The notes beneath the pieces are model-generated. The model was not told the DNA's origin. It made no database searches and saw only the letters and a program-made list of their open reading frames with translations. Position numbers and translations under genes: made by a program. From Tipula vernalis (lineage: Eukaryota; Arthropoda; Insecta; Diptera; Tipulidae): a stretch of 64,000 bases of DNA. The stretch is from the NCBI GenBank assembly GCA_958295665.1, contig OY282558.1, positions 115,682,838-115,746,837 of the forward strand. Direction: 5' to 3'. Of the stretch, positions 22,373 to 33,886 are shown piece after piece (the stretch's first letter is position 1; the number at the start of each line of letters is the position of its first letter).

Positions 22373-22581
22373 GGCCCGAATTTATAGTCGTTACTACAAC
22401 TATAAGTCATGTTATAGGAACTGTTTTAGTATTTATAAACCTCACTATAAGTTTATAGTGATCAAAATCCATCACTATAAACATTGTTACAAAGTATCGA
22501 AATCACCAAGATAAATTCCAAATTCATATCGAATTTTTGTTGCTGAAGTAATAACAATAGTTACGACTATAAATTCAGGGC
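22373..22581. mobile_element. 209-bp MITE flanked by TAT
   Basis: The ends GGCCCGAATTTATAGTCGTT and the reverse complement of the right end (GCCCTGAATTTATAGTCGTA) match with one small indel. TAT occurs on both sides (22370-22372 and 22582-22584), a possible 3-bp target duplication. Internal ACTATAA motifs repeat in both orientations. There is no coding frame. Confidence 0.75.
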
Positions 22582-23379
22582 TATCGGTCTTCGATACAGT
22601 TTCATTAAGGACTATTGATTGATTTTCATTTTTCAGTGTTTTACATCAATGGAAATATTCGAAATTTATATTTTTATAATAAGCACAAATTTCTTCAATG
22701 TGTTCACTAATGGAAGAGATAAAGTTAATTCGTTAAACTTTCCCGGTTTCCGCTGAAAATCATGTTTTGCTTTTGCATTTTTTTTTACAGGATCGCAACG
22801 GAACCCGAACGTGTAATCAGACATAACATTTGTATTGTGTCTTAGATGGTTCCGTATAGTATGATTTAGGGTTGCGGATTGATTTTCATTTTTCACAATT
22901 TAATGAATGAAATTGTCAAAATTTATATTTTTGTGATATACACAAATGTCTTCATTGCATTTACCAACTAAAAATATTAAGTTAATTGGTTAATCTTTTC
23001 TGATTTCCGTTGAAAATCAGGTTTTGTTTTTGTAATTTTACGTATTTCAGGCGGAATATGTAAAATATTTTTCCATTTCCCCGGCTCCTGGACTAGCACT
23101 AATATTTTCTAATGAGCCCAAATTCGGTTTTAATGGTATGAGAAATTTCAAGCTTAAACTCGAAAGTTTCCCTGCTCCAGTTACCCACATGTCGAACGTG
23201 GACACTTTTTTTTTCGAGAAAGTCCACCGTGGCTGGCAACATAACATTTTTTAAACAGCACGAATATGGTTTTGAGAACTAAGAAGAATTTTGAAGAATA
23301 TGGTTTTGAGAAAAATGCGTTTAACAGCGAATGAAAAAAAAAAAAAACGAAAGCTTTATTTTTCCTGCGTAATAGGGCC

Positions 23380-23860
23380 CCTTAAAGTTTGAATTTATAT
23401 GAATTTTTAAATTTTTGTATGGGCAATTCCATTCAACTGAATTTTCCCGGGAATGCCACTTGAAACTTAATCGGATGCTTTTCCAGGGATCCTGTTGGCA
23501 AGCCAATGTAACTGAACCACTGTCTAGACATAAGCTAAGTTTTTATTTTGTATACATTTTTAAATTTGATAAAGGCCCTTCATGTATGGCAAGGCACTTT
23601 AGTTGAACCACTCTCTAGACATTCCACTTTAAAGTTAAATTTATACGAATTTTTAAATTTTATAAGAACCTTTCATTCAAACGAATTTTCCAGATCTCAC
23701 CAGAAGAAACTTGGAATGATACTTTTTCCAAGAGTACCTATTGGCAAGGTACTCTCATTTTCAAAATTTATATTTCCTATAATTGAAGCGAATTTCCTTG
23801 GACTCCAAACAAGAAACTTGACCTCGTACTTTAAAGGATAAATTTATACAATTTTTTAAT
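23380..23860. repeat. Degenerate satellite-like tandem array, part 2
   Basis: The same landmarks as at 20160-21120 recur: CCTGTTGGCAAGCC (about 23494), ATGGCAAGGCACTTTAGTTG (about 23584), CCTATTGGCAAGGTACTC (about 23737), with AATTTTTAAATTTTATA and TTCAAACGAATTTTCC between them. This supports one original array split by the fold-back element. Confidence 0.72.
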
Positions 23861-23879
23861 ATTTCCTTTATTTAATTTA

Positions 23880-24200
23880 ATTTTTTCACAATTCAAAACA
23901 TTTGTATGGTAGTCCGTTGCGCCGGACCCAAGAAGCTATAAAAATTTTCATACGAAGTTTAAAATATTTTCTTAAAAATTATCCCGTAGTCCGATCGTTT
24001 TGAAAATTTAATGGAAAGTGTTATCATCGAAGCCAAGAAACTTTAGCAATTGTCAAGTAAAGTTTAAAAAATTAAAAAAAAAAAAAAATTGTATGGGAGC
24101 CCCTTAACCACGGGCTCCGATCACTTTGACATTTTATTAGAAGGTGCTAAGACTGGGCTTAAGAAAGTCTACATATTTGGAGACTCGTACCATAATTAAG
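23880..24200. repeat. Second degenerate repeat type (TGTATGG-AGCCC / GTCCGATC)
   Basis: Two diverged units of about 175 bp are seen: TTGTATGGTAGTCCG...CCCGTAGTCCGATCGTTTTG, then TTGTATGGGAGCCCC...GGGCTCCGATCACTTTG. A poly-A stretch lies at 24072-24089. No coding potential is seen. Confidence 0.45.
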
Positions 24201-24379
24201 TGAATTTAACAAAAATGGTGCCTTCGTCATACTTCTTGACATTTTCCGGTCCCGATTGATTTTTTGAGAAGTGTTGATGGGTACAACTTTTTATGGAGCA
24301 ATATATGCTCCAAAAGAAAATATCTCAGAGATAACAATAGAAAGTGCAACTTTCACTTAATTTTCCGCATATGCTGGGG

Positions 24380-24650
24380 TTAATTCCTTCCAAATGGTTT
24401 TCTTCTTGTAAGATCCAATCTTTATTTTCATGTTTATTGTTGGATTTTTCTCGAACAGCTACAAAATGGCCTTATCGTCCATCTCTGAAGTGACTTTATC
24501 TAAACCTCTTCCAGGTAAGCCATCCACATTTTCACGGTCTCTATTCCGCTTAATCAACTACTTCACAAATGGCACAGATATTTTGGTGTATTTTGCTACC
24601 TGACCGAGCTGCAAGAATTATGGCGCAAACAGCTACAACATCGCAAGAAA
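24380..24650 (-). pseudogene. Tc1-like transposase N-terminal fragment
   Basis: A minus-strand frame reads KYTKISVPFVK, stop, LIKRNRDREN, then VDGLPGRGLDKVTSEMDDKA and, after another stop, LFEKNPTINMKI. This is the bipartite helix-turn-helix plus GRPR-like linker pattern at the start of Tc1 transposases. Two in-frame stops are present. The catalytic DDE part was not recognised downstream (24240-24380), so only the DNA-binding half is supported. Confidence 0.5.
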
Positions 24651-24892
24651 GATAATTTTCGATGTAAAAAGTGAAAGCTGGCTTTCAGCTAAGCTCTACT
24701 TATAACAAATTTTTTAACGCTAGATACAGTTCTCTATATAAAACAAAGGAAGTTATTTCTCGACACGTTTCTATTGCATTTTATAGTAACACAACAGGCC
24801 TATACTTTATGATGTGTATTAACTGACACATTCGGGTTTGTGTTGGGTGTGATAGAACCTAAAATCAAAACAAAATCTATAGTATACCATAT

Positions 24893-25137
24893 TCTTACGG
24901 TGACACCAGGCAATTTGGGTTTAGTATATAAAAAGGCGAATGAGATCGAATTTGATTAAAGGTATTTGGAGCGCGACAGTATAAAGATTAAACAGAGAGA
25001 TTTAAAAAGTGATTTAGTGCGATAAAAAAAATTATAAGTGATCAGTAAAATTGTACGAATATTAAAATAAGTGATTTTGTGAATTATTGTTTGTAAATTG
25101 TGTTGAATTAATTTTTTGACAAGGCAAAAAAGTAACA
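24893..25137 (+). repeat. Shortened solo LTR of the ATAT-gypsy family
   Basis: TCTTACGGTGACACC starts and AAAAAAGTAACA ends a 245-bp copy of the LTR at 6789-7201, including TATATAAAAAGGCG and the TAAAAAGTGATTTAGTGCGA and AATTATTGT segments; about 200 bp of the U3 part are deleted. Perfect ATAT duplications flank it (24889-24892 and 25138-25141). A solo LTR is the usual product of recombination between the two LTRs of one insertion. Confidence 0.88.
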
Positions 25138-25141
25138 ATAT

Positions 25142-26879
25142 AAACAATTATTGCGTCATATCTGTTTTGCTGTTGCTGGGTTTGGTAACGCGTAATATCT
25201 TAGTTATAAAAGCTTTAAGCGGGCTTAGGTGAGATTTTCTAACTATCGGGCAAATGACCTTCATTCTCTGTTACATTAAATCCAAACAGGACAATGGGAC
25301 GGGTCGCCTTCCTTTCGTCATATCATTTGATATGATGATGATCTTCAATAATGTATGAGTACAAAAAGACCGAAAGATGAGTGAATTTCTCCAAATCTGA
25401 AACAGAAAATTTTATTGAAACTTTTGGAAGCAAATAATTAACTGAGCGAGCAACAGACAGAATTCTTGATACAACTAATTCAAAAATGTTGGACAATACA
25501 TCTCATACTCAGTGGCGTAACTTGTTGGGGCCCAAGAGATTTCCTTTATTAGTTTAAATTTAAGATTAGATAGTTCAGATTAAGATTAAAGTGCAAATTT
25601 TGCAGAACGGTACATTTCTAGGAAATTTTTAAGAAAATGGGGTCTTCTAATTTTTAGAAAAAGAAGAAATCGTTCCTGTTGCTATTAAATATTTTTTTAA
25701 GACAGGCTCAACCATTTCTTCTCGGTTCTGACTCTATAGAAATAAAAATGCCTTTAGGTTCTGACCGATATTTAGATTTAGAATAAAATTAGCTAAACTC
25801 GTTTGAAATCAAAGCGAATTTTGTGTTTGCTATAGGTTGATTTATTTGTATTATACGTTTAGCGTAACTCCAAGTTTACCCCTTTTTCTAGATTCAATCT
25901 TTTACAAATAAAATTGAGCCTTTTACCTTGTGTTAGCAGCTTGCGACGTATCATTGTGATGTTCATAAAAATCAAGAAGACACTAGAAAAATACATAGCC
26001 GCGACTGAAAATAAATTCTTGTTTCCCTCACTTGAACCAAAGCAGCTGGTCTTTATAATCAGTTAGAGTTCGTTCGTCTTACAGTTTCTCATTTAGCAGA
26101 TCTTTTGACTACAAGTAAATTATTTTAAATATAAGGAAAATGCAAATGATTTTGGAAATTCTCATTGCTCATGTCTCGAAGTATATCATGGAAATGAGAT
26201 GCGCGATGTTTGAGACTTAATTGGTGATTCGAAACAGTCAGGTTATTCGAAATTATTCGAGTATGTTTGAGATTATCTGGTGTATTTGATAGTTCGATGT
26301 TATTCGAGAATTTTAGAACCTATTCGAAGAATATGATTGTTTGATATTTAGGAAATTATCCGATACTATTTTAGGGTTCCATTATTATTGCATCGTTTTG
26401 TTGAGCTTAGCCTTAATTTGCTTAGTAGTATTAGTAACATGCAGTTACTTGAGAAATAATTCCATATTTACACGAATTTTCGGAATTTAGCGAATTTATT
26501 CGAATTTTGTAAGGCAATGTTCTGCGCTTAGCTTGGAGTTATAAGAACTTGTAGAGTTACAAATTTAAATCTAACTGGTGATATTTAAAAGATTTTTTTT
26601 GAGATTATGTTAAAATTTCGAAATTTGTCCGATTTCCTATAGATTATTTAAAATTATTCAAGAATGTCTAGGCTATTTACATTGTACATGGTAATGATTA
26701 TCTTATCACGTACAGGGTTTGCTTTGGTTTAACATACTTACGGATACTTTGATTTTTGGAAACTTTCCAGAATATTCAAGATACTTTGAAAATTCGACAT
26801 TTTTCAGATTATTTCGAAATTCTTAATATTTTTCAAATTATATTCGAAAAAGTTTAACGAAATACAGAATTTATGGAAA
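25142..26879. other. AT-rich non-coding sequence
   Basis: No protein motif is seen. From about 26220 to 26880 short TTCGAAATTATTCGA-like phrases recur without a fixed period. CAGTGGCGTAAC at 25509 resembles some transposon ends but no partner end was found. Confidence 0.45.
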
Positions 26880-27720
26880 AGCACAAAAATTACCGAGAAA
26901 GTATAAATAAATTATCAAGCTTAAAGCTCGATCATTGAAAACAAATACTATAAATAATTCCCAAAATACCACCTTCCGTTATAATATCAAATTTGAAAGT
27001 CAAATGGTTTGTTTAAAACGCTTCGAAAAGTGGAAGCTCTTAAAACTAAAGCTCTTGACAATTTTTTCAAATACATAATTTATGCTCATCAAACATTTTA
27101 TTTAAAAATTATTTTTTTTACTCAAATATGTTAAGTTCAAACCCAAAAATTATGAACTAATTGTCAAGCTTTAAAGCTTATTAAAAACAAATATTCTAAA
27201 TTTATTCCAAAATACCACCTTCTCGATAGAATTTCAGAATAAAAAGTAAATGATTTGGGTTAAAAGCTTCAATACGTGAAAGCTCCTAAAACTAAAAGTT
27301 TGACTTGTTATATTCATAAAACATTTTTACAAAAACCTGAAATTATCAAATGATTTTATTGTCTTATAATATAATACCAAGTTTCCTAGTAAAATGGTTT
27401 GGTTTGACTAAAAGTTCTTGATAATTTATTTTGAGAACAAATATACTAAATCATCTCTAAATTCCGTTACCCTTTGTAAAATCGAATATCTAAGTAAAAT
27501 AGTTTGGTTTAAAAAGGTTTTATAAGTGAATGTTTATAAAATTAAAAGTTCTTGATTTTTTTCAAACAAATAAAATGTTTTAGCAAAAACCTAAAAGTAT
27601 GAAAAAGGCTCAACGTTAAAAGTTAAGTTAAAACCCAAACTTCTCTAAATTAATTATCAAACTTAAAACTAATTGACAATTTTTACAAACAGCTACAAAT
27701 TTTAGGCTTAAACAATTTTT
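26880..27720. repeat. Degenerate tandem array, period about 245-250 bp
   Basis: Landmark phrases recur about every 245-250 bp: AAATACCACCTTC (about 26966 and 27211) and a diverged third near 27460; AAATGGTTTG/TAAATGATTTGGGTTAAAAG; GTGGAAGCTCTTAAAACTAAA-type segments. About three to three and a half units are seen. Flanking blocks at 26750-26850 and 27725-27850 (GAAAATTCGACATTT..AGATTATTTCGAAAT) are also copies of each other, so the repeat is probably larger and composite. Confidence 0.65.
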
Positions 27721-30593
27721 TTAATAAAGCATACGGATAATTCGATATTTGAGAACTTTCAAGAATATTCAATATAATTTGAAAATTCGACATTTCTGAG
27801 ATTATTTCGAAATCCTTGATATTTTTTAAATCATATTCGAAATTTGTGATGCTTTATCGATATATTTAGAAATCGTCAGAGCATTGAGTTGCAGGATGTT
27901 TCGTGTTATCTACTCTCGAAATCAGATACTTTCGGAATTTGTAGTTTCGCCACTGCTCATTTTTCAAATTATTTTGTGTTGTTTCGAATGCTTCAAAATT
28001 ATAAGGCTAATAATTTTATTTTCTCCTACTTCAGTTATTACAAATAAATTTTCAGATAGCTTTTTTGCGAATTGACCGTGAACTTGTTTAACAGTTTTTT
28101 TTGTTGCTTCTTGAAGAGCAACAACCCATTTTTGTTTATGTAGCTATAACATACGATTCCATAAGTGTTATGAGTGAATTTTTCTCTTCACTGATTGATG
28201 GTTTGGTAATTTTACAAAAAAAAAAATGTGGCTTGTTACGACCATTGGCATTTCTGTTCCACTAGTACTCTTCTAGACCTTCCCTATAATGATGAATCAG
28301 TTTCTCTTAGTTCCTTTACCATTAGCCTTTCAATTTTACAGTTGAGAGTCACATTCAATTGTTGGATTACTAATTTTTATCAATACTCTTGTTATTAAAT
28401 CTTGAGAAGTGGGGTGATTTGTGTTCTTTGCGTTTTTATCTCTATTATCCAATACCTCCTCACTTGTTGCAACTTATCAAATTTTCTGCGACCATATATG
28501 TAGTATTATGCGATGTTTTCTACGGCTAATCGGAGGTGGAAATTCATTGGAACATACTTTGTTTATAATTTTTAAAAGCTGACTTTATATAGGTTTGGAA
28601 TAATAAAATTTTAGAAATCGAAAATCTCTTACCGCGCTACCTTAACTTTGTAAGAAAATAGTGGAATTGGCTTCATCATATAGGGGAACTTTAATAATAA
28701 TAGTTCGATTTGCAGTTTAAGAATAATATAAAATTTTAACACGTAGTCTCAGTGCTATACTCCTACATTACGATACGACCAATAATTAGCCAAACATAAA
28801 TTTGAATCCACGAAAATTTTTATCAATGGCATAAAATTCTTTTATTACAGTTTCCTGTTTATTCAAAAATGGAAATTCTTATTATCTTACCTGAAAATTA
28901 TGATATTATAAAAAAAAAACGTTTATAAAGTTTAAAAACACCGGAAACTATATACAAATATTATAGAGAGCCACTAATTGGTATCAAGTGATGTCAACTA
29001 TCTCTACGTATACCTATAGTCAAAAATTTCAAATAAAATTTATTTATGGAGATCTTGCTTTATGCGAGGGACAATGGAAGAAAGTTTCATACTGTGCGCG
29101 ACACATTAAATTTTATATTTTTGTAAAGCTCATTCAAAATTAAAAATTTTGGTTATATTCATTCATTCATTAAATTACATATATTGGTATTTATTTATAT
29201 ACATAGATGAAACATTTGAATGAAAATAGTAAATTTTAAAAATTTTAATTAGTTTATGAATGAAATATGATAATTTGTTGAATACATTATATCGATGTAT
29301 ACAGATTATAAGGAATGCTGTTCAACGTGTTTATAAAATTTATCTTAATCCAAATATTATGTTGGCCACATACATATATGTATGTTTAATGATAGTCTCA
29401 TCTGTTAAAAATTACATTGTATATCCAAAACATAAATCGATTTAATGATGATTGCATGTATGCAAACCTTATAATTTTCCTTCAAATTTGAGGATTTGAC
29501 ATCTGCTGTCAATCAATTTTATTTCAAACTTTACTACTATAATTCGTATTATATATAGAAAATCTCATTAAATTGTAGACATCATCTTGGTCACAAGTCA
29601 CACATTATTTAGTTTTTGATACACACGTAAAATGTATATAAAAATGTTTAACACGCTGTATGTCAGGATGGCTTTGCGGTTACTTGAATAGTGTATAATC
29701 TTATTTATACCGATATAGATTTGTCGGTGCCTAAATCGCTTTTAAGACAAATTATTGGTTAACGATAAAATGTATATCTAATCTATCTAAAATATCCCTC
29801 CCACCAAAAATATTTAATTTTGGTTTTGGGTCGAATCCAAATTTTTTATTTGTTTAATTGCGAAAATTTATAGATATAGAAAGGTGTTTGTATTTATAGG
29901 TTAGGGTATATCTGGGTTTATAGATATATTTTGATTAGATTTTGATTAGAGGTTATCAAATGTAATTTAGTGAATGTATTTGTATATACATTTTTTATTC
30001 ATTATCTTAATTATTAGATTGCAGTCATATCGGGTGTGTATAATTTTCTCCCTCTTTGATCTTTTGTCTTATATTTAATTTTAAAGTGTATATCAGTTAA
30101 AGGTGTTTTGGAAAATTATAGTCGGTGGTAAATATTTTCTCACGTTCCGTTACGATAAAATTACAATTTTGTGTATTTTGTGAAATTGATCGCCCTTTTT
30201 ATGGAATGGTCAATATTTACTTATTGATTTTTGAGGCTATTTCTTCTTTACTTTTTCGATATTAATAATTTTGAATTTGAAACAGGGCTGAAAATTCAGA
30301 ATTAGGTTATGGTTTGTTGTTTATGTTGGTTTTAGAAAAAAACTTAGTCGTGAGCAGTTAGGTGGTCTAATGCTACCTGTATTGTAACCAACCAATTCTG
30401 TCAGCTATACAGTTATTTCTACTTCGAGGTCAGAAATCCATCAGCGCGGAATTTTTTTTTATTGCGTATCCGTTTAATGACCCTACTTCCAATTAATCTA
30501 ACTATAGATCAAATCAGGCGTCTATTTTGATTTAAATGTCTTACAACGATTGTTTTGTCGTAAAAGACATCAGCAAATTGTAACTTCAGACTT
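27721..30593. other. AT-rich intergenic or intronic sequence
   Basis: After the diverged flank copy at 27725-27850 nothing is recognised. Open frames are short (the longest, 27884-28075 and 29260-29445, have no motif). ATATATA and poly-A/T tracts are frequent. It is consistent with host non-coding DNA. Confidence 0.5.
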
Positions 30594-30908
30594 AAGCGCT
30601 TTACCCACTGAAAATTGAAAAGAAAACTCGGATTTAGTTTTTTCGATATAATTCTTGATCGACAATACCAGTTTCAATTTAAAAAATTTAAAAAAATTTT
30701 AATTGGCTGAGAAAATGGAAATTTAATTATTTTAGAACCGAAAAATTGTAATTGTCATTTTCTCATCCATTTAAATTTATTTTTTTGATTTTTTTAAATT
30801 GAAAAGTATTTTCTAAAGGTTTTAACGAAAACAAAGTAATAATTTTGGAATTATTTTCAACAAACAAAATCCCGTTTTTCTATTCGTTTTATAGTGGGTA
30901 AAGCGCTT
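30594..30908. mobile_element. 315-bp MITE with 16-bp perfect TIRs
   Basis: AAGCGCTTTACCCACT (30594-30609) and its exact reverse complement AGTGGGTAAAGCGCTT (30893-30908) bound the element. A second internal pairing (TTTCAATTTAAAAAATTTAA against a TTTTTTTAAATTGAAAA stretch, and GAGAAAATGG against CCATTT-like sequence) gives further fold-back potential. No clear target duplication and no coding frame are seen. Confidence 0.8.
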
Positions 30909-31164
30909 TCCAGTAATTTGTATCTAAGGCCACGAAACCAATCGCATCAATCGATTTTGAATTCTGTTAACTCAAAGCCATCTTTCTGAATAACAGGAAA
31001 TCTAATCTTCCTCCTTTCCATCTTACCAATATTTATACATTCGCTCAAGATAAGACCTACCTTCTCGCAGTAAAATATGCCACAAGTTCTAACCTACCTG
31101 GCTCTGCGCATCATTGCACTTCGCAGTTTGCTGCCAGTTTCTTTGATTGAAAACTTCCTCTTTT

Positions 31165-31330
31165 GGAGCGGGATCCATGTGGGTGGATGGTGAAACTTCC
31201 GTTCCTCATACATTAATTGCTGGTGTCCCTCAGAGATCAGTGTTGTCAATTATACTTATTTTCATAAATGATCCAATAGATGCCAATCTCCATTAAATTC
31301 ATTTTTATGCAAATGACAGCGCACTCTCCT
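31165..31330 (+). pseudogene. LINE reverse transcriptase scrap
   Basis: One plus-strand frame reads VDGETSVPHTLIAGVPQRSV then LSIILIFINDPIDANLH, stop, IHFYANDSALS. This is the conserved non-LTR RT stretch with GVPQGSVL and the (A/Y)-x-D-D active-site region, here altered to AND. The fragment is only about 55 codons and ends in stops. It differs in sequence from the jockey-clade copies at 42.7-47.5 and 57.6-61.4 kb, so it is another LINE family. Confidence 0.75.
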
Positions 31331-31850
31331 AGTCTCTTTCTTTTCCTCCTTGCTCATCCTGCAAACCTATTCTTGCATAGAGTTTTGCATCATAACTTCA
31401 TAAACACCGAAATTGCTTTGTTGACATCAACCTTGCCTTTCATATAGGCCGATTAGAAGGAGTACATCGATGTTAGATCACATGATCTCGGTGATCAATT
31501 TATAGTATATCATCAAAACGAAAAGATACAGCTTCATCGACTATTATTAACAATAATACCAACCTGTTCAAATCTCGCGATTTTACTTAGACAAATGTTA
31601 AAAAATTAAACCTAATTATTTACAGGCGGCTGATTTATTTCCTAACCTCAAATTTGGACAGCAAGTTACTCTGAATGGCTATGTTTTCGAAAACCCCTAT
31701 TGCATATGATTGAGTTATTCAAAATCACCTGAACTTATATGACCTACATTGTACCTTCTAAATGATGGTTTTCTTCCTTTTAACCTTTCAAAGCCTTTAA
31801 TTTGAAATCTAATCAAAGAGAACCAAAATTAGCTTGTGTTGAATTTGTAC
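31331..31850. other. Probable continuation of decayed LINE, otherwise unassigned
   Basis: Short frames downstream of the RT scrap may be its remainder but have many stops and no firm motif. Confidence 0.3.
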
Positions 31851-31854
31851 ATAT

Positions 31855-32321
31855 TGTTACATTTTTGCCTTGTCAATCAAGGTTCGTATCGCTGGATTGT
31901 GAATAAAACAAAATCGATTCAATTTATCACCAACGAATTTATTTATGTCACACAAAAATTATTACAACACAGTTTATTAATGATAATTCACAAAATCACT
32001 ATTTATAAATTATTCGCACTATTTATAAATCATTCACTTTTACATTTTATTTCACACTAAAACACTTTTTAAATTACTTTTTAATTCCTTTTTAATCTTC
32101 ACACTATTGCTTACCAAATAAGCATAGTCTAATGCCTCTAAAGACTTCGTTCGCCTTTTTATATACACAAACCAAACTTCTAGAAAGCTCATGACTTTTC
32201 CAGTTAGAATAGTGTAGAAACATTTAGAACAAGTTTATCATGAAAAATTCCATTTTAGTACAGTTAAACATTGAGCTATTAATTTAACTTGTTCTATTAC
32301 ACCCTAGATGTCACCGTCACA
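31855..32321 (-). repeat. Solo LTR of the ATAT-gypsy family
   Basis: This 467-bp copy has low end TGTTACATTTTTGCC and high end GATGTCACCGTCACA, and matches the LTR at 6322-6778 along its length. Perfect ATAT duplications flank it (31851-31854 and 32322-32325). The CGCCTTTTTATATA segment near 32151 is the inverted TATA region. No leader or coding sequence follows, so it is a solo LTR. Confidence 0.93.
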
Positions 32322-32407
32322 ATATTATGAAACAAACCGCAATTCTTAAAGAACAAAGAGAGAAAATACCTATTTAACTGGAGATTGCCTCTTCTTCGAG
32401 AAATCGG

Positions 32408-32560
32408 ACATAACAGGGCATTCACAACGAAAAACGTTTTATTTTTGACTTGCAGGTTTGTATGAATTTTCAATGTAACGGCAAAATTTTTGTTCGTTTA
32501 TTTGGAAATTCATACAAGCCTGTAAGTAAAAAGTAAAAATTTGAATGCTCGTAAGTCTTT
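32408..32560. repeat. Short inverted-repeat element
   Basis: GCATTCACAACG...TTTGACTTGCAGGTTTGTAT and ATACAAGCCTGTAAGTAAA...TTTGAATGC pair as imperfect inverted arms of about 55 bp around a short loop. This looks like a small MITE; borders are approximate. Confidence 0.5.
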
Positions 32561-33054
32561 TTATTGTCTTTATGATTTGAAATGATTGTATTCGGCCAAC
32601 GATTAACAGCGGGTGACGATATGCTTTCTATATAACAGATCTTATAAGCGTGACTTAGCCGTGTTCTACAATAAAAGGTTTAAGTTGTGGCAACCAAGCA
32701 GGTAAATAGACCCAATGTAATTGGATTCAAAATTTCTTTTTGAACTCCACTACGCTTATGTCTTTGATATTTGCGTCCTTGGCCACCAAAAGTACTTCGG
32801 TTTGATCTAATTTTTTTCTCCTAAAAATTAAAAATGTAATGAATAAACCTTTGCTGCTAGGAAGTGTACAATACATTTGCACTTCCATATCGATGACATT
32901 TCACCGTCTAAAGATTTACGGCATAAGTGAAAATTTGTAATCTCGATTTTGAGGAATCGTCTTTGAGGTTTGTAGAATTTTGAAAACTTAAAATGACGGT
33001 TGTTGAATTTTTAAGACTTAAAATCTAACTTTAGAAACAATTTGCACTTACGTC

Positions 33055-33140
33055 GTTGTTTCTCTGGGTAGACGACTGTACACGCTTTGTTGGAATGACC
33101 AATTGCCTGACGTTGGAAACATTGTACATGGCTTCACGTT
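33055..33140 (-). pseudogene. Possible retroelement zinc-knuckle remnant
   Basis: One minus-strand frame reads SHVQCFQRQAIGHSNKACTV, resembling a C-x2-C-x4-H-x4-C knuckle of jockey-type ORF1 with the second cysteine replaced by arginine. It is short and isolated among stops, so this is only a suggestion. Confidence 0.3.
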
Positions 33141-33886
33141 TGATTCTTTCTACTCACAACACCTAGGTCACTTGATATTTATTTGGTACTTGCTAAACCA
33201 ACTGGGAACGGTGATGACGTTGACGGGGCTGTGATACGTTTCTTAGGCATCTTCGATGAAGTCTCCTCACAGAGCTTGGGTTTTGTTTTGAATTCTACCA
33301 TTTAATTCATAAAGTGAGGGCAACTTAATCGATTATAAATCTGCTAAATTCTCTCGATAGGATGCAGTATATCCCACCTTTACAGTACACAAGTTTTACC
33401 CAGTTTTCTCTTGTCGCCGAAACGCCTCTTTTCTTCAGCACTGACTCCCGCCACCAAATTTGTGGTTATATTCCGATAAGATAAATTGTGTTGCTTGTTG
33501 TCTGAGGACGAACTGGTTATTTGATCTTTAAAATTTCCGGTATATTTTTCAAGTCATTCTGGCTTAAATTCCTTTTTCTGGTATCTTTTCCATAATGTTT
33601 ATTAAGTTTCTGGAAATAATGTTAAAGATTTGGTTATACGTGGAAAGTAATCACCCCTTTCCAGAAGTGACCCTGTCTAGTAGAATACAATGGATCTAGA
33701 GGAGACGACCTCTTGTGTTGAGGGTATTTTGGTGTTAGTACGGAACTCCGGATACAATGTTTTACCCGGTTAGCTAGTGTTGCCAACGAAGGTGGTGGCC
33801 TCTAAATACGTCTTCCCTAGAAGACAAAAACGGAGTGGGAGATTTCGAGAGTAGTGGCTACTACTCAATTACCATGCTTGGACAAT
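33141..33886. other. Unassigned non-coding sequence
   Basis: Less AT-rich than its surroundings and possibly decayed retroelement, but no motif survives on either strand. Confidence 0.35.

Larger units (their letters stand above)
21274..23129. repeat. Long imperfect inverted repeat (fold-back element) with nested insertions
   Basis: The left arm (about 21274-21825) and right arm (about 22612-23129) are reverse complements with scattered indels. Paired landmarks include CTAGTCCAGGAGCC, the sequence around the GCGGAATATGTAAA region, GAAATTTGTGCTTAT-type motifs, and GGAACCATC..AAGACAC against GTGTCTTAGATGGTTCC. Each arm also contains two diverged copies of the same internal module (a CTGATTTTCAG segment, a TCACAAAAATATAAATTTT segment, a GAAAAATGAAAATCAATC segment). 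The loop (21826-22611) carries a tRNA-like SINE and a MITE. The structure interrupts the degenerate array of 20.2-23.9 kb. Confidence 0.8.

Noticed and set aside
20160..23860. CRISPR array
   Set aside because: Repeats are long, diverged and without regular unique spacers, and the DNA is from an animal.
25509..25530. CAGTGGCGTAAC as a hAT-type transposon end
   Set aside because: No inverted partner or target duplication was found within several kb.
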